Positions 36,128 to 44,724 of a stretch of 64,000 nt of DNA are shown piece by piece; within the stretch, counting starts at the first letter, position 1, and every line of letters begins with the position of its first letter. The notes under the pieces were generated by a model. The model ran no database searches. It worked only from the letters and a program-made list of their open reading frames with translations, and was not told the DNA's origin. Made by a program: the position numbers and the translations under genes. This stretch comes from Streptomyces sp. Ru71 (GTDB taxonomy: Bacteria > Actinomycetota > Actinomycetes > Streptomycetales > Streptomycetaceae): positions 62,001 to 126,000 of the forward strand of contig NZ_PQSS01000003.1 in the NCBI RefSeq assembly GCF_002920535.1. Direction: 5' to 3'.

Positions 36128-36436
36128 ATGAGGACGCTGGTGCTCGGACGCACGCCCGCCAGGGTGACGGAGGTGCTGGCCACGCTGCGCACGGACGGCT
36201 TCGACGCGGAGGGGGTGAGCACCGACGACGAGGCCCGGACGCTGCTGAGGACCGAGGAGTTCGGGGTGCTGATCATCGGCGGGGGTGTGGAGCCGGAATC
36301 CCGCGCGGCGATCAAGGAGTTCGCGGCGAGGCACCGGGTGCGGCGGGTGATCGACGGCGCGCTGACGGCGCCGTTCGACGCCTATGTGCGGCGGGAGTTC
36401 GAGCCGCTGATCCGGGAGGCCGCCGCCCAGGGGTGA
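36128..36436 (+). CDS. Small receiver-like protein of unknown function
   Basis: The 102-residue protein follows GGGGAGG at a good distance. The fold looks like a reduced alpha/beta receiver or Rossmann unit (RTLVLGRTPARVTEVLATLR, EEFGVLIIGGGVEPESRAAI) but has no phospho-acceptor Asp in the usual place. The C-terminus is Ala/Arg helical. A MerR-type promoter upstream suggests metal, redox or drug control. I do not recognise a characterised family. Confidence 0.7.
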   Translation: MRTLVLGRTPARVTEVLATLRTDGFDAEGVSTDDEARTLLRTEEFGVLIIGGGVEPESRAAIKEFAARHRVRRVIDGALTAPFDAYVRREFEPLIREAAAQG

Positions 36437-36455
36437 CGGCCGCACCGGCGCGGCG

Positions 36456-38102
36456 CTACCGGGCGAGCCAGACGGTGGTGTCCGGGCCCAGCCGGCCGTC
36501 CTCAAGAGGCGCGCTGCTGAGCAGCACCTCGCCGGCCGGCAGCGGTACGGCGCGTTCGGAGAGGTTGGCGGCGCACCGCCAGCCCTCCGACCGGGAGAAG
36601 ACCAGCACGCCGTCCGGGACGTCCTCGGCCCAGCGCAGCTCCTCGCCCTCGGCCAGTTTGCGGCGCAGCTTCAGCGCCGCCCGGTACAGCTCCAGCGTCG
36701 AGCCCTGTGTCCCGTCCTGCGCCTCGACGGCGTACGACGCGAAGGACGCCGGCTGCGGCAGCCACGCCCCGCCCGCGCCGAAGCCGTACGACGGGCCGCT
36801 CACCGTCCACGGCAGCGGCACCCGGCAGCCGTCGCGGCCCTTGCGGACATGGCCGGTCTGCGCCCAGATCGGGTCCTGGAGCACCTCGGCCGGCAGGTCG
36901 GCGACCTCGGGCAGCCCGAGCTCCTCGCCCTGGTAGAGGTACGCCGAGCCGGGCAGCGCCAGCATCAGCAGCGTCGCCGCGCGGGCCCGGCGCAGTCCGG
37001 CCGCCGTGTCGATGCGGGGCGCCCGGCCGCCGGACAGCAGCCAGGCGTTCTCGTCCGTACCGGCCGGCAGCATCAGCCGCGAGGCGTGCCGGACGACGTC
37101 GTGGTTGGACAGCACCCAGGTGGCCGAGGCCCCGACCGCGCGGGCGTGCCGCAGCGAGACGGTGATGACCTCGCGCAGCGCGCCGGCGTCCCACGGGGCC
37201 TGCAGATACTCGAAGTTGAACGCCTGTCCCAGTTCGTCCCGCCGGGCGTACAGCGCGCGCCGCTCCCCGGGCACCCACGCCTCGGCGACGGCCGCGCGGG
37301 GCGGGGAGTAGGCGTCCAGGACGCGGCGCCAGTCCCGGTAGATCTCGTGCACCTCGTCACGGTCGTAGAAGGGATGGCTGCCCGCAGGCAGCACGGCGAG
37401 CGCGGCCTCGTCGCTCAGTTCGGGGGCGCCGAGGTCGCGCAGCGGCTCGGTCAGGTCCTTGGCCAGGCCGTGGGCGACGTCCACGCGGAAGCCGTCGACG
37501 CCGCGGTCGGCCCAGAACCGCAGGGTGGTGCGGAAGTCGGCGCGGACCTCGTCGTCGGCCCAGTTCAGGTCGGGCTGCTCGCGGGCGAACAGGTGCAGGT
37601 ACCACTGCCCGTCCGGCACCCGGTCCCAGGCGCTGCCGCCGAACACCGACCGCCAGTCGGTGGGCGGCAGTTCACCGTGGTGACCGCGTCCGTCCCGGAA
37701 GACGTACCGCTCCCGGGCGCGCGAGCCGGGCCCGGCGGCCAGCGCCTCCTGGAACCAGGCGTGCTGGTCGGAGGTGTGGTTGGGGACGACGTCGACGACG
37801 ACCTTCAGCCCGAACCGGTGCGCCTCGGCGACCAGGGCGTCGAAGTCGTCGAGGGTGCCCAGGCGCGGGTCGACGGCGCGGTGGTCGGCGACGTCGTAGC
37901 CGCCGTCGGCGAGTTCGGAGGGGTAGAAGGGGCTCAGCCACAGCGCGTCCGCGCCGAGGGCGGCGAGGTGGGTGAGCCGGGCGGTGACGCCCCTGAGGTC
38001 GCCGAGTCCGTCACCGTCGGCGTCGGCGAAGCTGCGGGGGTAGACCTGGTAGACGACCGCCTGGCGCCACCAGTCGGGGTCGCGGGAGGAGAGGTCGGGC
38101 AC
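36456..38102 (-). CDS. GH13 alpha-glucosidase / oligo-1,6-glucosidase
   Basis: The product is 548 residues from GTG 38102, with AAGGAGA 3 bases upstream. The GH13 barrel is intact: YQVYPRSFADADGDGLGDLR, catalytic nucleophile DGFRVDVAHGL near residue 205, acid/base region RAAVAEAWVPGERRALYARR near 275, and third acid LSNHDVVRH near 330. The domain order fits family GH13 subfamily 30-like intracellular alpha-glucosidases that split maltodextrins or trehalose-like sugars. It stands alone, and I cannot identify a sugar repressor site with confidence. Confidence 0.92.
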   Translation of the reverse strand: MPDLSSRDPDWWRQAVVYQVYPRSFADADGDGLGDLRGVTARLTHLAALGADALWLSPFYPSELADGGYDVADHRAVDPRLGTLDDFDALVAEAHRFGLKVVVDVVPNHTSDQHAWFQEALAAGPGSRARERYVFRDGRGHHGELPPTDWRSVFGGSAWDRVPDGQWYLHLFAREQPDLNWADDEVRADFRTTLRFWADRGVDGFRVDVAHGLAKDLTEPLRDLGAPELSDEAALAVLPAGSHPFYDRDEVHEIYRDWRRVLDAYSPPRAAVAEAWVPGERRALYARRDELGQAFNFEYLQAPWDAGALREVITVSLRHARAVGASATWVLSNHDVVRHASRLMLPAGTDENAWLLSGGRAPRIDTAAGLRRARAATLLMLALPGSAYLYQGEELGLPEVADLPAEVLQDPIWAQTGHVRKGRDGCRVPLPWTVSGPSYGFGAGGAWLPQPASFASYAVEAQDGTQGSTLELYRAALKLRRKLAEGEELRWAEDVPDGVLVFSRSEGWRCAANLSERAVPLPAGEVLLSSAPLEDGRLGPDTTVWLAR

Positions 38103-38358
38103 GGGTCTCCTTTCGCCGAGGGCGACTCCCGGGGCGGGGGCCGACAGGGAGATGCCTGTCCATATCGGCGCACAACCCAACACACAGGGCCGATTCTTTG
38201 CATCACCGCAGGTTGACACCACTGTTCGGCTACCTGACGATATGGCTCGCACTGTGCCCGTGTGACTGATGTGGCCAGTGATTCCACGACCATTCGGGGG
38301 ACGCGCCGCCGTTCAGGAGCGGCTCCCTCACCCATGCACACCCACAAGGGGAACCCGC

Positions 38359-39291
38359 ATGTCCATAGCGAGACGTGTCACCGCGCGCCACCTGCTGGGG
38401 ACGGGCGCCGCGGCGCTCGCCCTGTGCGCCGCCTCCGTCGCCTCCGCCTCCGGCGCGTGGGCCACCGGCACGCCCGGCGGCGAGGGCTGGCAGTCCGGCG
38501 GCCACTACGCGCCCGGCACCGGCGCGGGCACGGAGACGGGGACCGACCGCTGTCAGTTCTCCCTGGACGGCACGTCCTTCTTCGACTCGGTCAAGGTCGA
38601 CGACCAGAACCTGCGGCCGACCGACGACGGCAAGGCGCACATCAAGGTCCGCGCCGCCGGCGACGCGACCACCTGCACGGCCTCCCTCGCCTCCTACCTC
38701 GCCCACGGGCCGAGCTTCGCCACCTCCGGCGAGCAGGTCTTCGTCGACTTCGACACCGTGACGGTGAAGCCGGGCGCCACCGACTCCCTCGACATCGCCG
38801 TCCCCGACGCGGGCTGCTTCGCGCAGGTCGACCTGTACCGGGGCGCCGTGAAGTTCGACGGCGTGACCGGTGCGGGTGACGGGCTGGAACACGGTGAGCT
38901 GCCCAAGGGCCCGGACCGGCCCGTCATCAAGGACAAGCTGATCGCCGCGTGGAACGGCGGCACGAAGGACTGCACGGCCGAGGAGTCGTCGTCGACGGCG
39001 CCGAGCGCGTCCGCGTCCACCCCGGCCCCGGAGTCCGCGGCGCCCGCGCCGACCGGGACGCCGTCCGCCCCGGCGTCCGAGTCGGCGGCCCCCTCGGCCC
39101 CGGCCGGCTCCGACGCCCCGTCGGCCTCCGGCTCCCCGGCCGCCACGCCGAACGGCGGCACGGGAGACCTGGCCGAGACCGGTGGCGGCAGCGACAGCGG
39201 TGTCATCGCGGGCGGCGCGGCGGTGCTCCTCGCGGGCGGCGCGGCGATCGTCGTGGCGACGCGCAGGAAGCGGGCCGGGAACCGCGTCTGA
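38359..39291 (+). CDS. Sortase-anchored surface protein (LAETG)
   Basis: The 310-residue protein has a signal peptide (HLLGTGAAALALCAASVASA), a folded region to about residue 205 with paired Cys, a Ser/Ala/Pro-rich stalk, and a sorting signal: LAETG near residue 275 followed by VIAGGAAVLLAGGAAIVVAT and RRKR. LAXTG is used by class E sortases of Streptomyces. It is therefore predicted to be covalently attached to peptidoglycan. The ligand of the folded part is unknown. Confidence 0.9.
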   Translation: MSIARRVTARHLLGTGAAALALCAASVASASGAWATGTPGGEGWQSGGHYAPGTGAGTETGTDRCQFSLDGTSFFDSVKVDDQNLRPTDDGKAHIKVRAAGDATTCTASLASYLAHGPSFATSGEQVFVDFDTVTVKPGATDSLDIAVPDAGCFAQVDLYRGAVKFDGVTGAGDGLEHGELPKGPDRPVIKDKLIAAWNGGTKDCTAEESSSTAPSASASTPAPESAAPAPTGTPSAPASESAAPSAPAGSDAPSASGSPAATPNGGTGDLAETGGGSDSGVIAGGAAVLLAGGAAIVVATRRKRAGNRV

Positions 39292-39319
39292 CGACCGGTC
39301 GGTAAACCGGGGCGGGTGG

Positions 39320-39679
39320 TCAGGGTCTGTCCGCGGCGCAGTGCGCGAGCAGCGCCCGCACGTCCGGGTCGACCACCCGGTAGCGGACCACCCGCCCCTC
39401 CTTCTCGCCCGCCACCGTGCCGGCCGCCCGCAGCAGCCGCAGGGCCTGCGATACGGCCGGGTCGTTCATGCCGGTCGCGATCGCGAGGTCGGACACGGCG
39501 AGGGGGCCGGTGCGGTGCAGGGCGATCAGGAGAGCCAGCCGGTTGGGGTCGGCGAGCAGGGAGAACCGGTCGGACCAGGCACGGACGTGTACGGAGTCGC
39601 CGATGGCGGCGATGGCTTCGCAGACGCGGTGACCGTCGATGGTGCGGCGGTCGGCGCGGTCGGAGGGCACGAGGTGCAT
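39320..39679 (-). CDS. ArsR/SmtB-family regulator
   Basis: The 119-residue protein has a winged helix (RFSLLADPNRLALLIALHRT, GPLAVSDLAIATGMNDPAVS, GTVAGEKEGRVVRYRVVDPD), the ArsR layout. It is divergent from the Ni/Co transporter and a dyad lies between them, so it is probably a nickel- or cobalt-responsive repressor of the transporter. Residues that could bind metal (His2, His31 and His112 region) are present, but a site cannot be assigned from sequence alone. Confidence 0.88.
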   Translation of the reverse strand: MHLVPSDRADRRTIDGHRVCEAIAAIGDSVHVRAWSDRFSLLADPNRLALLIALHRTGPLAVSDLAIATGMNDPAVSQALRLLRAAGTVAGEKEGRVVRYRVVDPDVRALLAHCAADRP

Positions 39680-39709
39680 GGCGGCATTGTCCCGCCCCGC
39701 ACTGTGATC

Positions 39710-39740
39710 TTGAATACCTGCTCAGTTGTGCAGCTATGCA
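39710..39740. promoter_or_regulatory. ArsR operator overlapping the transporter promoter
   Basis: ATACCTGC (39714-39721) and GCAGCTAT (39730-39737) form a near-perfect dyad of ArsR/SmtB type. It overlaps a -35-like TTGAAT (39710-39715) and -10 candidates (CTATGC or TATGCA) reading into the riboswitch, so bound repressor would block the transporter promoter. Confidence 0.6.
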
Positions 39741-39770
39741 GGAGACCCCCGATCCCCCTACGGTGGGCGG

Positions 39771-39930
39771 GCCGTGGTGTTCGGGAAGTCGGTGTGGAAC
39801 CGACGCGGCCCTCGCCACTGTGATCGGGGAGTTCTCCTCCCGTCCGGCTCGCGCCGGGCCACTGGTCGTTCGACCGGGAAGGCAGGGAGGGCGAACGCGA
39901 CAACCCGTCAGCCAGGAGACCGGCCACGGC
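39771..39930 (+). ncRNA. Cobalamin (B12) riboswitch
   Basis: The RNA between the promoter and the transporter start has the conserved B12-aptamer elements in order: GGGAAGTCGGTGTGGAACCG, GCCACTGTGA, GCCACTGG, GGGAAGGCAGGG, and the B12 box GTCAGCCAGGAGACCGGCC. The closing stem pairs GCCGTGG (39771-39777) with CCACGGC (39924-39930). Cobalamin binding should lower transporter expression. The short gap to the start codon fits control of translation. Confidence 0.93.
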
Positions 39931-39962
39931 AGCTCACGAAGTGATCCACGAGGTGCTGGAGC

Positions 39963-41078
39963 GTGAACCGGATGACCCTGCCCGACCCTGCCCCGACGAC
40001 GACCGTGAAGGTCACGTTCCGCTGGCGCCGGGAGGACACCCTCAAGACCGCCGGTCTGATGGCCGTGATCGCCGCCCTGCACGTGGTCGCCTTCGGCATC
40101 CTCTTCCTGCTGGTCGTGCCCGGCCACTACGAGGTCGGCTCCAAGGCGTTCGGCATCGGACTAGGCGTCACCGCCTACACCCTCGGCGTGCGGCACGCCT
40201 TCGACGCCGACCACATCGCCGCCATCGACAACACCACCCGCAAGCTGATGGCCGACGGCAAGCGGCCGGTGTCGGTCGGCTTCTGGTTCGCGCTCGGCCA
40301 CTCCAGCGTGGTGATCGCGCTGGCGGTGATGATCGCGGCCGGCACCCAGCTCGCCGACCGGGTCACCGACGAGGGCTCCACCACCCACCAGGTCCTCGGC
40401 TTCCTCGGCACGACCATCGCCGGCACCTTCCTGTACCTCATCGCCGCGCTCAACCTGGTGGCGCTGGCCGGCATCCTGAAGGTGTTCCGGTCGATGCGGG
40501 CGGGCACCTACGACGAGGCCGAGCTGGAACGGCACCTGGACTCGCGCGGATTCATGAACCGCTTCCTCGGCCGCCTCACCCGCTCGATCTCCCGGCCGGG
40601 GCAGATGTACCCGCTCGGTTTCCTCTTCGGCCTCGGCTTCGAGACGGCCACCGAGGTCACGCTGATGGTGATGGCCGGCTCGGGCGCCGCCGCCGGGCTG
40701 CCCTGGTACGCCATCCTGTGCCTGCCGCTGCTGTTCACGGCCGGCATGTGCCTGTTCGACACCCTGGACGGCACGTTCATGAACTTCGCCTACCAGTGGG
40801 CGTTCTCCAACCCGGTCCGCAAGGTGTTCTACAACCTGGCCATCACCGGTCTGTCCATCGCCGTGGCCTTCTTCATCGGCACGATCGAGCTGGTCGGCGT
40901 CCTGCACGACAAGTTCGGCCTGGACGACGCGGTCACCGGCTGGATCGCCGGGATCGACCTGGACAGCGTCGGCTACCTCATCGTCGGCCTGTTCGTCCTG
41001 GTGTGGGCGGCGGCCCTGGCGTACTGGAGGCTGGCCAGGGTGGAGGAACGCTGGTCGGCCACCGCAGCCGCCGACTAG
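39963..41078 (+). CDS. NiCoT-family nickel/cobalt transporter
   Basis: The 371-residue protein is an HoxN/NixA-type permease with eight predicted membrane segments. The metal-selectivity helix reads GVRHAFDADHIAAIDN near residue 75, containing the HX4DH motif. Other conserved segments are GFWFALGHSSVVI and PLGFLFGLGFETATEVTLMV. The cobalamin riboswitch upstream argues for cobalt as the main cargo. GTG 39963 is used with GAGG nine bases upstream; ATG 39972 is possible. The gene overlaps the convergent nucleoside hydrolase stop by 4 bases. Confidence 0.94.
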   Translation: MNRMTLPDPAPTTTVKVTFRWRREDTLKTAGLMAVIAALHVVAFGILFLLVVPGHYEVGSKAFGIGLGVTAYTLGVRHAFDADHIAAIDNTTRKLMADGKRPVSVGFWFALGHSSVVIALAVMIAAGTQLADRVTDEGSTTHQVLGFLGTTIAGTFLYLIAALNLVALAGILKVFRSMRAGTYDEAELERHLDSRGFMNRFLGRLTRSISRPGQMYPLGFLFGLGFETATEVTLMVMAGSGAAAGLPWYAILCLPLLFTAGMCLFDTLDGTFMNFAYQWAFSNPVRKVFYNLAITGLSIAVAFFIGTIELVGVLHDKFGLDDAVTGWIAGIDLDSVGYLIVGLFVLVWAAALAYWRLARVEERWSATAAAD

Positions 41079-42040
41079 CGCTCGACCGTCTCCAGGTAGA
41101 GCTTCACGTAGCGGTCGACGTCCACCTCCAACGCCACGTCCACCAGGGGCTGTTCGCGGGCGCCCTCGTGGATCTCGGACTCGCCGGGGCGTGGGCGGCG
41201 GTCGACGATCGTCTGGCCGCGGGACGGTCCCGGGGCCAGCGACACCTCCACGGGCAGCGGCCGGGTGGTGATGCCCGCCGGGTCGGCCACCGCGCACACC
41301 GCGCCCGCGTCGCCGAGGCCGCCCGCCTCCTCCGCCTCGGGGGCGCCGCCCTGCGTGGTCGGCCGGTGGGCCAGCAGCTCACCGGCCAGCCGGGTGCCGG
41401 GCTCGCCGCTCGTCCGCATCCGGTGCACATCGGTCGCCGGCACCACGACCTGCATGAACACGTCCAGGCCGTACATGGTGACCGGCACCCCGGCGGTGAG
41501 CAGGATCGCCGCGGCCTCCGGGTCGTGCCAGACGTTGAACTCCGCGACCGGCGTGGCGTTCCCGGTGGCGACCGCGCCGCCCATGAAGACGATCCGCTCG
41601 ATGTTGCCGGTCACCTCCGGATGGGTGCGCAGCAGCAGGGCGATGTTCGTCAGAGGCGCGGTCGGGATCAGCGTCACCGGGCGCGGACTGGCGAGGATCT
41701 CGCGGCGCAGCAGGCTCACCGCGTCGACGTCGGCGGGGCGGCGGGTGGGCGCGGGCAGCCCCAGATCGCCCATGCCGTCGCTGCCGTGCACGTGCCGCGC
41801 CGAGCGCGCCGGCTCCAGCAACGGCCGCTCGGCGCCCCGCGCCACCGGGATCCCGGGAGCTCCCGCCTGCTCCAGCACCGTCAGGGTGTTGCGTACGACC
41901 CCGTCCACGTCCGTGTTGCCGGCGACACAGGTCACCGCACGCAGGTCCAGGCCGGGATGCCGTACGGCGAACAGCAGGGCGAGGGCGTCGTCGACGCCGG
42001 TGTCGCAGTCGATGATCACGGGGATGGGCTGACTGGTCAC
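41075..42040 (-). CDS. Inosine/uridine-type nucleoside hydrolase
   Basis: The 321-residue protein has the calcium-binding N-terminus PVIIDCDTGVDDALALLFAV and the segment LIPTAPLTNIALLLRTHPEV, with EFNVWHDPEAAAILLTAGVP and a C-terminal active-site Asp region. It belongs to the inosine-uridine nucleoside N-ribohydrolases, which split ribonucleosides to base and ribose for salvage. It is convergent with the Ni/Co transporter, with a 4-base overlap, and has no obvious operon partner. Confidence 0.92.
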   Translation of the reverse strand: MTSQPIPVIIDCDTGVDDALALLFAVRHPGLDLRAVTCVAGNTDVDGVVRNTLTVLEQAGAPGIPVARGAERPLLEPARSARHVHGSDGMGDLGLPAPTRRPADVDAVSLLRREILASPRPVTLIPTAPLTNIALLLRTHPEVTGNIERIVFMGGAVATGNATPVAEFNVWHDPEAAAILLTAGVPVTMYGLDVFMQVVVPATDVHRMRTSGEPGTRLAGELLAHRPTTQGGAPEAEEAGGLGDAGAVCAVADPAGITTRPLPVEVSLAPGPSRGQTIVDRRPRPGESEIHEGAREQPLVDVALEVDVDRYVKLYLETVER

Positions 42041-42316
42041 CTCGGGGCTCCTTCCGTCGAGTCGACGATAGGCGCCCCGCCCCCCGACCGCTCAGTCCCG
42101 ACAGCCCCGGCCCCCGCACCGCCACCACCGGCCGCACCAGCTCCGCCACCTCCAGGGTGTGCCGTACGACGGCCCCGTCGGGCAGCCGGTGCGGCAGTCC
42201 CACCCCCGTCAGCGGGTCGGTGCGAGCGGTTTTGTCGCCCGGACGGATCTGTGCGCTGGTCGTGCCGTGATCACGGTGCTGACCTGGAGCTACGCACCCC
42301 CGCCAAGGAGCCGTCG

Positions 42317-43099
42317 ATGCCCCGTCCCCAGGCCGCCCTCCTCCTCGTGCCGCTCGCCCTCGGCACCCTCCTGACCGCCACCTCGTGCTCGGCCCGCTAC
42401 CTCGACATGGACGAGGGCGGCGACGGCACCCCCACGGCCTCCGCCACGCCCACCCGCACCGCGCCCGCCTCCACGGGCGCCGCCCCCGCGCTCACCGCGG
42501 CCCAGGCGCAGGCCGTCCTGGTCACCGACGCCGACCTGGGCCCGGCCTGGGTGCCCACCCGGGGCGCCGCGACCTGGCGGGACGGCATGCTGAAGACGAC
42601 CGGCGCACCCGCCGACTGCGCCCGCCTCCTGGACGCCCTCTACGCCGACGAGCTGCTCGGCTCCCCAGCCCGCGCGACGACCGGCCTGGACAACACCGAC
42701 ACCGACGCCCAGCTGCGCTACCAGGTCACCGCCCGGCCCCGCGCCGACGTGGACCGGACCCTGGTCTGGCTGGCGACGGTGCCCCGGACCTGCGCCCACT
42801 TCACGGCCACGACGGCGCTCGGCGTGGCGCAGGACGTCCAGGTGACCGACACCGCCCTGCCGGTGGTCGGGGACGCACGGCAGGGACTCCGCGTCACGGT
42901 GACGGCCCCGCCGGCCGACGGCGCGGAGGAGCCGACGGTACTCACCCTCGACGTCGCGGTCGTACGCCAGGGCGACGACGCGTTCACCCTGACCAACGGA
43001 GGCCTGACCGACGTCCCGTCGGACGCGACGCAGGTCGCCGTCCAACTGGGGGCACTGCGCCTGGCGGAGGTCCGCAAGCAGGGAAGGGCCCAGGTGTAG
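42317..43099 (+). CDS. Lipoprotein of unknown function
   Basis: The product is 260 residues from ATG 42317, with AAGGAG upstream. A lipobox (LTATSC, Cys near residue 24) predicts lipid attachment outside the membrane. A Thr/Ala/Pro stretch leads to a roughly 200-residue beta-rich domain (LTAAQAQAVLVTDADLGPAW, CARLLDALYADELLGSPART-like segment, VTAPPADGAEEPTVLTLDVA). The family resembles actinobacterial lipoproteins that act with two-component or sigma systems, but no partner is adjacent. Confidence 0.8.
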   Translation: MPRPQAALLLVPLALGTLLTATSCSARYLDMDEGGDGTPTASATPTRTAPASTGAAPALTAAQAQAVLVTDADLGPAWVPTRGAATWRDGMLKTTGAPADCARLLDALYADELLGSPARATTGLDNTDTDAQLRYQVTARPRADVDRTLVWLATVPRTCAHFTATTALGVAQDVQVTDTALPVVGDARQGLRVTVTAPPADGAEEPTVLTLDVAVVRQGDDAFTLTNGGLTDVPSDATQVAVQLGALRLAEVRKQGRAQV

Positions 43100-43217
43100 C
43101 GCCAACAGGAACTGCAACCCCCAAAAGGGGCGCGGGGCTGTGTCGACATGCGGCTCCGCCGCGTGGGCGCGAGCACCCCCCACAACCCGCAGACAACACA
43201 CAACCCGGCGCCGCAGG

Positions 43218-44603
43218 CTAAAGCGGCGGCTGCGCCGGAGCCGGCCCCAACGTCGTGGTGCCCGGAGCCGTGCGGTGCCCCAGCCCCGTGCGGTACGCGT
43301 CCAGCGCCGCCTCCACCCGCCCCGTGCGCCGCAGCAGGTCGCCCAGCAGCCGGCACAGATCGGCCAGGTCGCCCGCCGCCCCGGCCCGCTCCAGCAGGCT
43401 CAGCGCCCGCACATAGTGCTCCTCGGCCGCCTCGGTGTCCCGGGCGTCCTCGGCGATGATCCCCAGCAGCCGGTGCGCGGCAGCCGCGTGCACCGCGCCC
43501 CGCTCGCTGGACAGCTCCCCCAGCACGTCCCGCAGCAGATCGGCCGCCTCCTGCGAGCGCCCCCGCCGGTGCAGCACGTCCGCCAGCTCGACGGCGACCT
43601 GGCTGCTGTACAGCCCGGCCCGCCCCGCCGTCAGCATGGCCTGCGCCTGGCGCAGCTCCGCCTCGGCCCGCTCCAGCCGGCCGTTCTGGGCGTACACATA
43701 GCCCCGCATCCAGTGGCAGTTGGCCAGCTCGGTGCGGATCTGCAGCTGCCGGTACAGCTCGGCCGCCTTGGCCAGCGACGCGTCGGCCTCCGCCAGGCGC
43801 CCCTCGGCGAGCAGCGTACGGGCGACGGACCGGTGCATCCGGGCGACCAGCGCCGGGTCCTCCACCCGCGGTGCGAGCGCGAGCGCGAACTCCGCCGCCT
43901 GCGCGGCCCGTACCTGGGCGCCCATGTCCATGTACGGCCCGATCGCCGACGCGTACAGCAGCAGCAACGCGTCCGGGTCGTGCAGCCCGCCCCGGTTGAG
44001 CTCGTCGAGCGTGGATTCCAGCAGGTAGACGGCGTAGCGCAGCTCCCCGGCCAGGTAGTGGGTGACCGCCCGGCCCCGCACGGCGGGCACCCGGGCCGGC
44101 AGCGGTGCGTCCGCGAGCCGTGCCTCGGCCCGCTCGAAGCAGCCGCGGGCCGCCGCCAGGTCCCCGGTGTCGATGCCGCACTCGCCGAGCCCGAGCAGCG
44201 CCTGCGCCTCGACCTCGGCGAGCCCCTGCGCCTCCGCCTCCGCCAGCAGCGCCGCGTACTGCTCGCCCGCCCGCTGCGCGTCCCCGCCCGCGAGCGTGCG
44301 CTGCGCCTCGGTGAGCCGGAGCCTGAGGTCGGTGACCAGGCGCGCGGAGCGCCCGGTGGCCAGTTCCTCGAACGCCACCCCGAGCCGCTCGGCGATGTGC
44401 CGCAGCGCCGCGTCGGAGGGCCGCACCCGCCCGGCCTCCAGCGTGGAGATGTAGGCCGGCGTGTACGTGGGCTCCGCCAGCTGCCGCTGGGTCAGCCCCC
44501 GCCGGCCGCGCAGCCGCTGCACCCGCCGCCCGATGACCTCGGGCGTGTCCCGGTCCGGTGTCCCGCGGCCACCACCGTCGCGCCCACCGCCGCCACCCGC
44601 CAT
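43218..44603 (-). CDS. XRE-TPR regulator, candidate peptide receptor
   Basis: The product is 461 residues from ATG 44603. An XRE helix-turn-helix at about residues 20-75 (GLTQRQLAEPTYTPAYISTL, LRHIAERLGVAFEELATG) is followed by roughly 370 residues of TPR-like helix pairs (AEAQGLAEVEAQALLGLGEC, RVEDPALVARMHRSVARTLL, and others). This is the architecture of peptide-sensing RRNPP-type regulators. It is divergent from a 63-codon gene for a predicted secreted peptide, with a perfect 14-bp-arm palindrome in the 120-base gap. A peptide-signalling role is inferred from this arrangement. Confidence 0.88.
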   Translation of the reverse strand: MAGGGGGRDGGGRGTPDRDTPEVIGRRVQRLRGRRGLTQRQLAEPTYTPAYISTLEAGRVRPSDAALRHIAERLGVAFEELATGRSARLVTDLRLRLTEAQRTLAGGDAQRAGEQYAALLAEAEAQGLAEVEAQALLGLGECGIDTGDLAAARGCFERAEARLADAPLPARVPAVRGRAVTHYLAGELRYAVYLLESTLDELNRGGLHDPDALLLLYASAIGPYMDMGAQVRAAQAAEFALALAPRVEDPALVARMHRSVARTLLAEGRLAEADASLAKAAELYRQLQIRTELANCHWMRGYVYAQNGRLERAEAELRQAQAMLTAGRAGLYSSQVAVELADVLHRRGRSQEAADLLRDVLGELSSERGAVHAAAAHRLLGIIAEDARDTEAAEEHYVRALSLLERAGAAGDLADLCRLLGDLLRRTGRVEAALDAYRTGLGHRTAPGTTTLGPAPAQPPL

Positions 44604-44631
44604 CCCCAACCCCCAACTCGGCCCGGCACTC

Positions 44632-44694
44632 TTGCCGTTGACTTGCCGCAGCCCCTAGGTTAAACGGCGTATTAAGCGTGCTTAATACGCCGTT
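44632..44694. promoter_or_regulatory. Palindromic operator and promoter between XRE-TPR and peptide genes
   Basis: AACGGCGTATTAAG (44663-44676) and CTTAATACGCCGTT (44681-44694) form a perfect 14-bp dyad around CGTG. It is unusually AT-rich for this DNA. Reading right, TTGCCG (44632-44637) and TAGGTT (44656-44661) with 18 bases between would place the start point inside the left arm, so a bound XRE dimer would control the peptide gene and probably its own gene. Confidence 0.75.
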
Positions 44695-44724
44695 GTCATC
44701 CCCCCGCCGCCCTGTGAGGTCGCC

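Noticed and set aside
38103..38358. Possible sugar-repressor operator near the GH13 gene
   Set aside because: Weak TTGCA-like words occur, but I could not find a convincing dyad or direct repeat.
39726..39966. Small frames across the transporter leader
   Set aside because: The sequence is a cobalamin aptamer with paired ends, so these frames are incidental.
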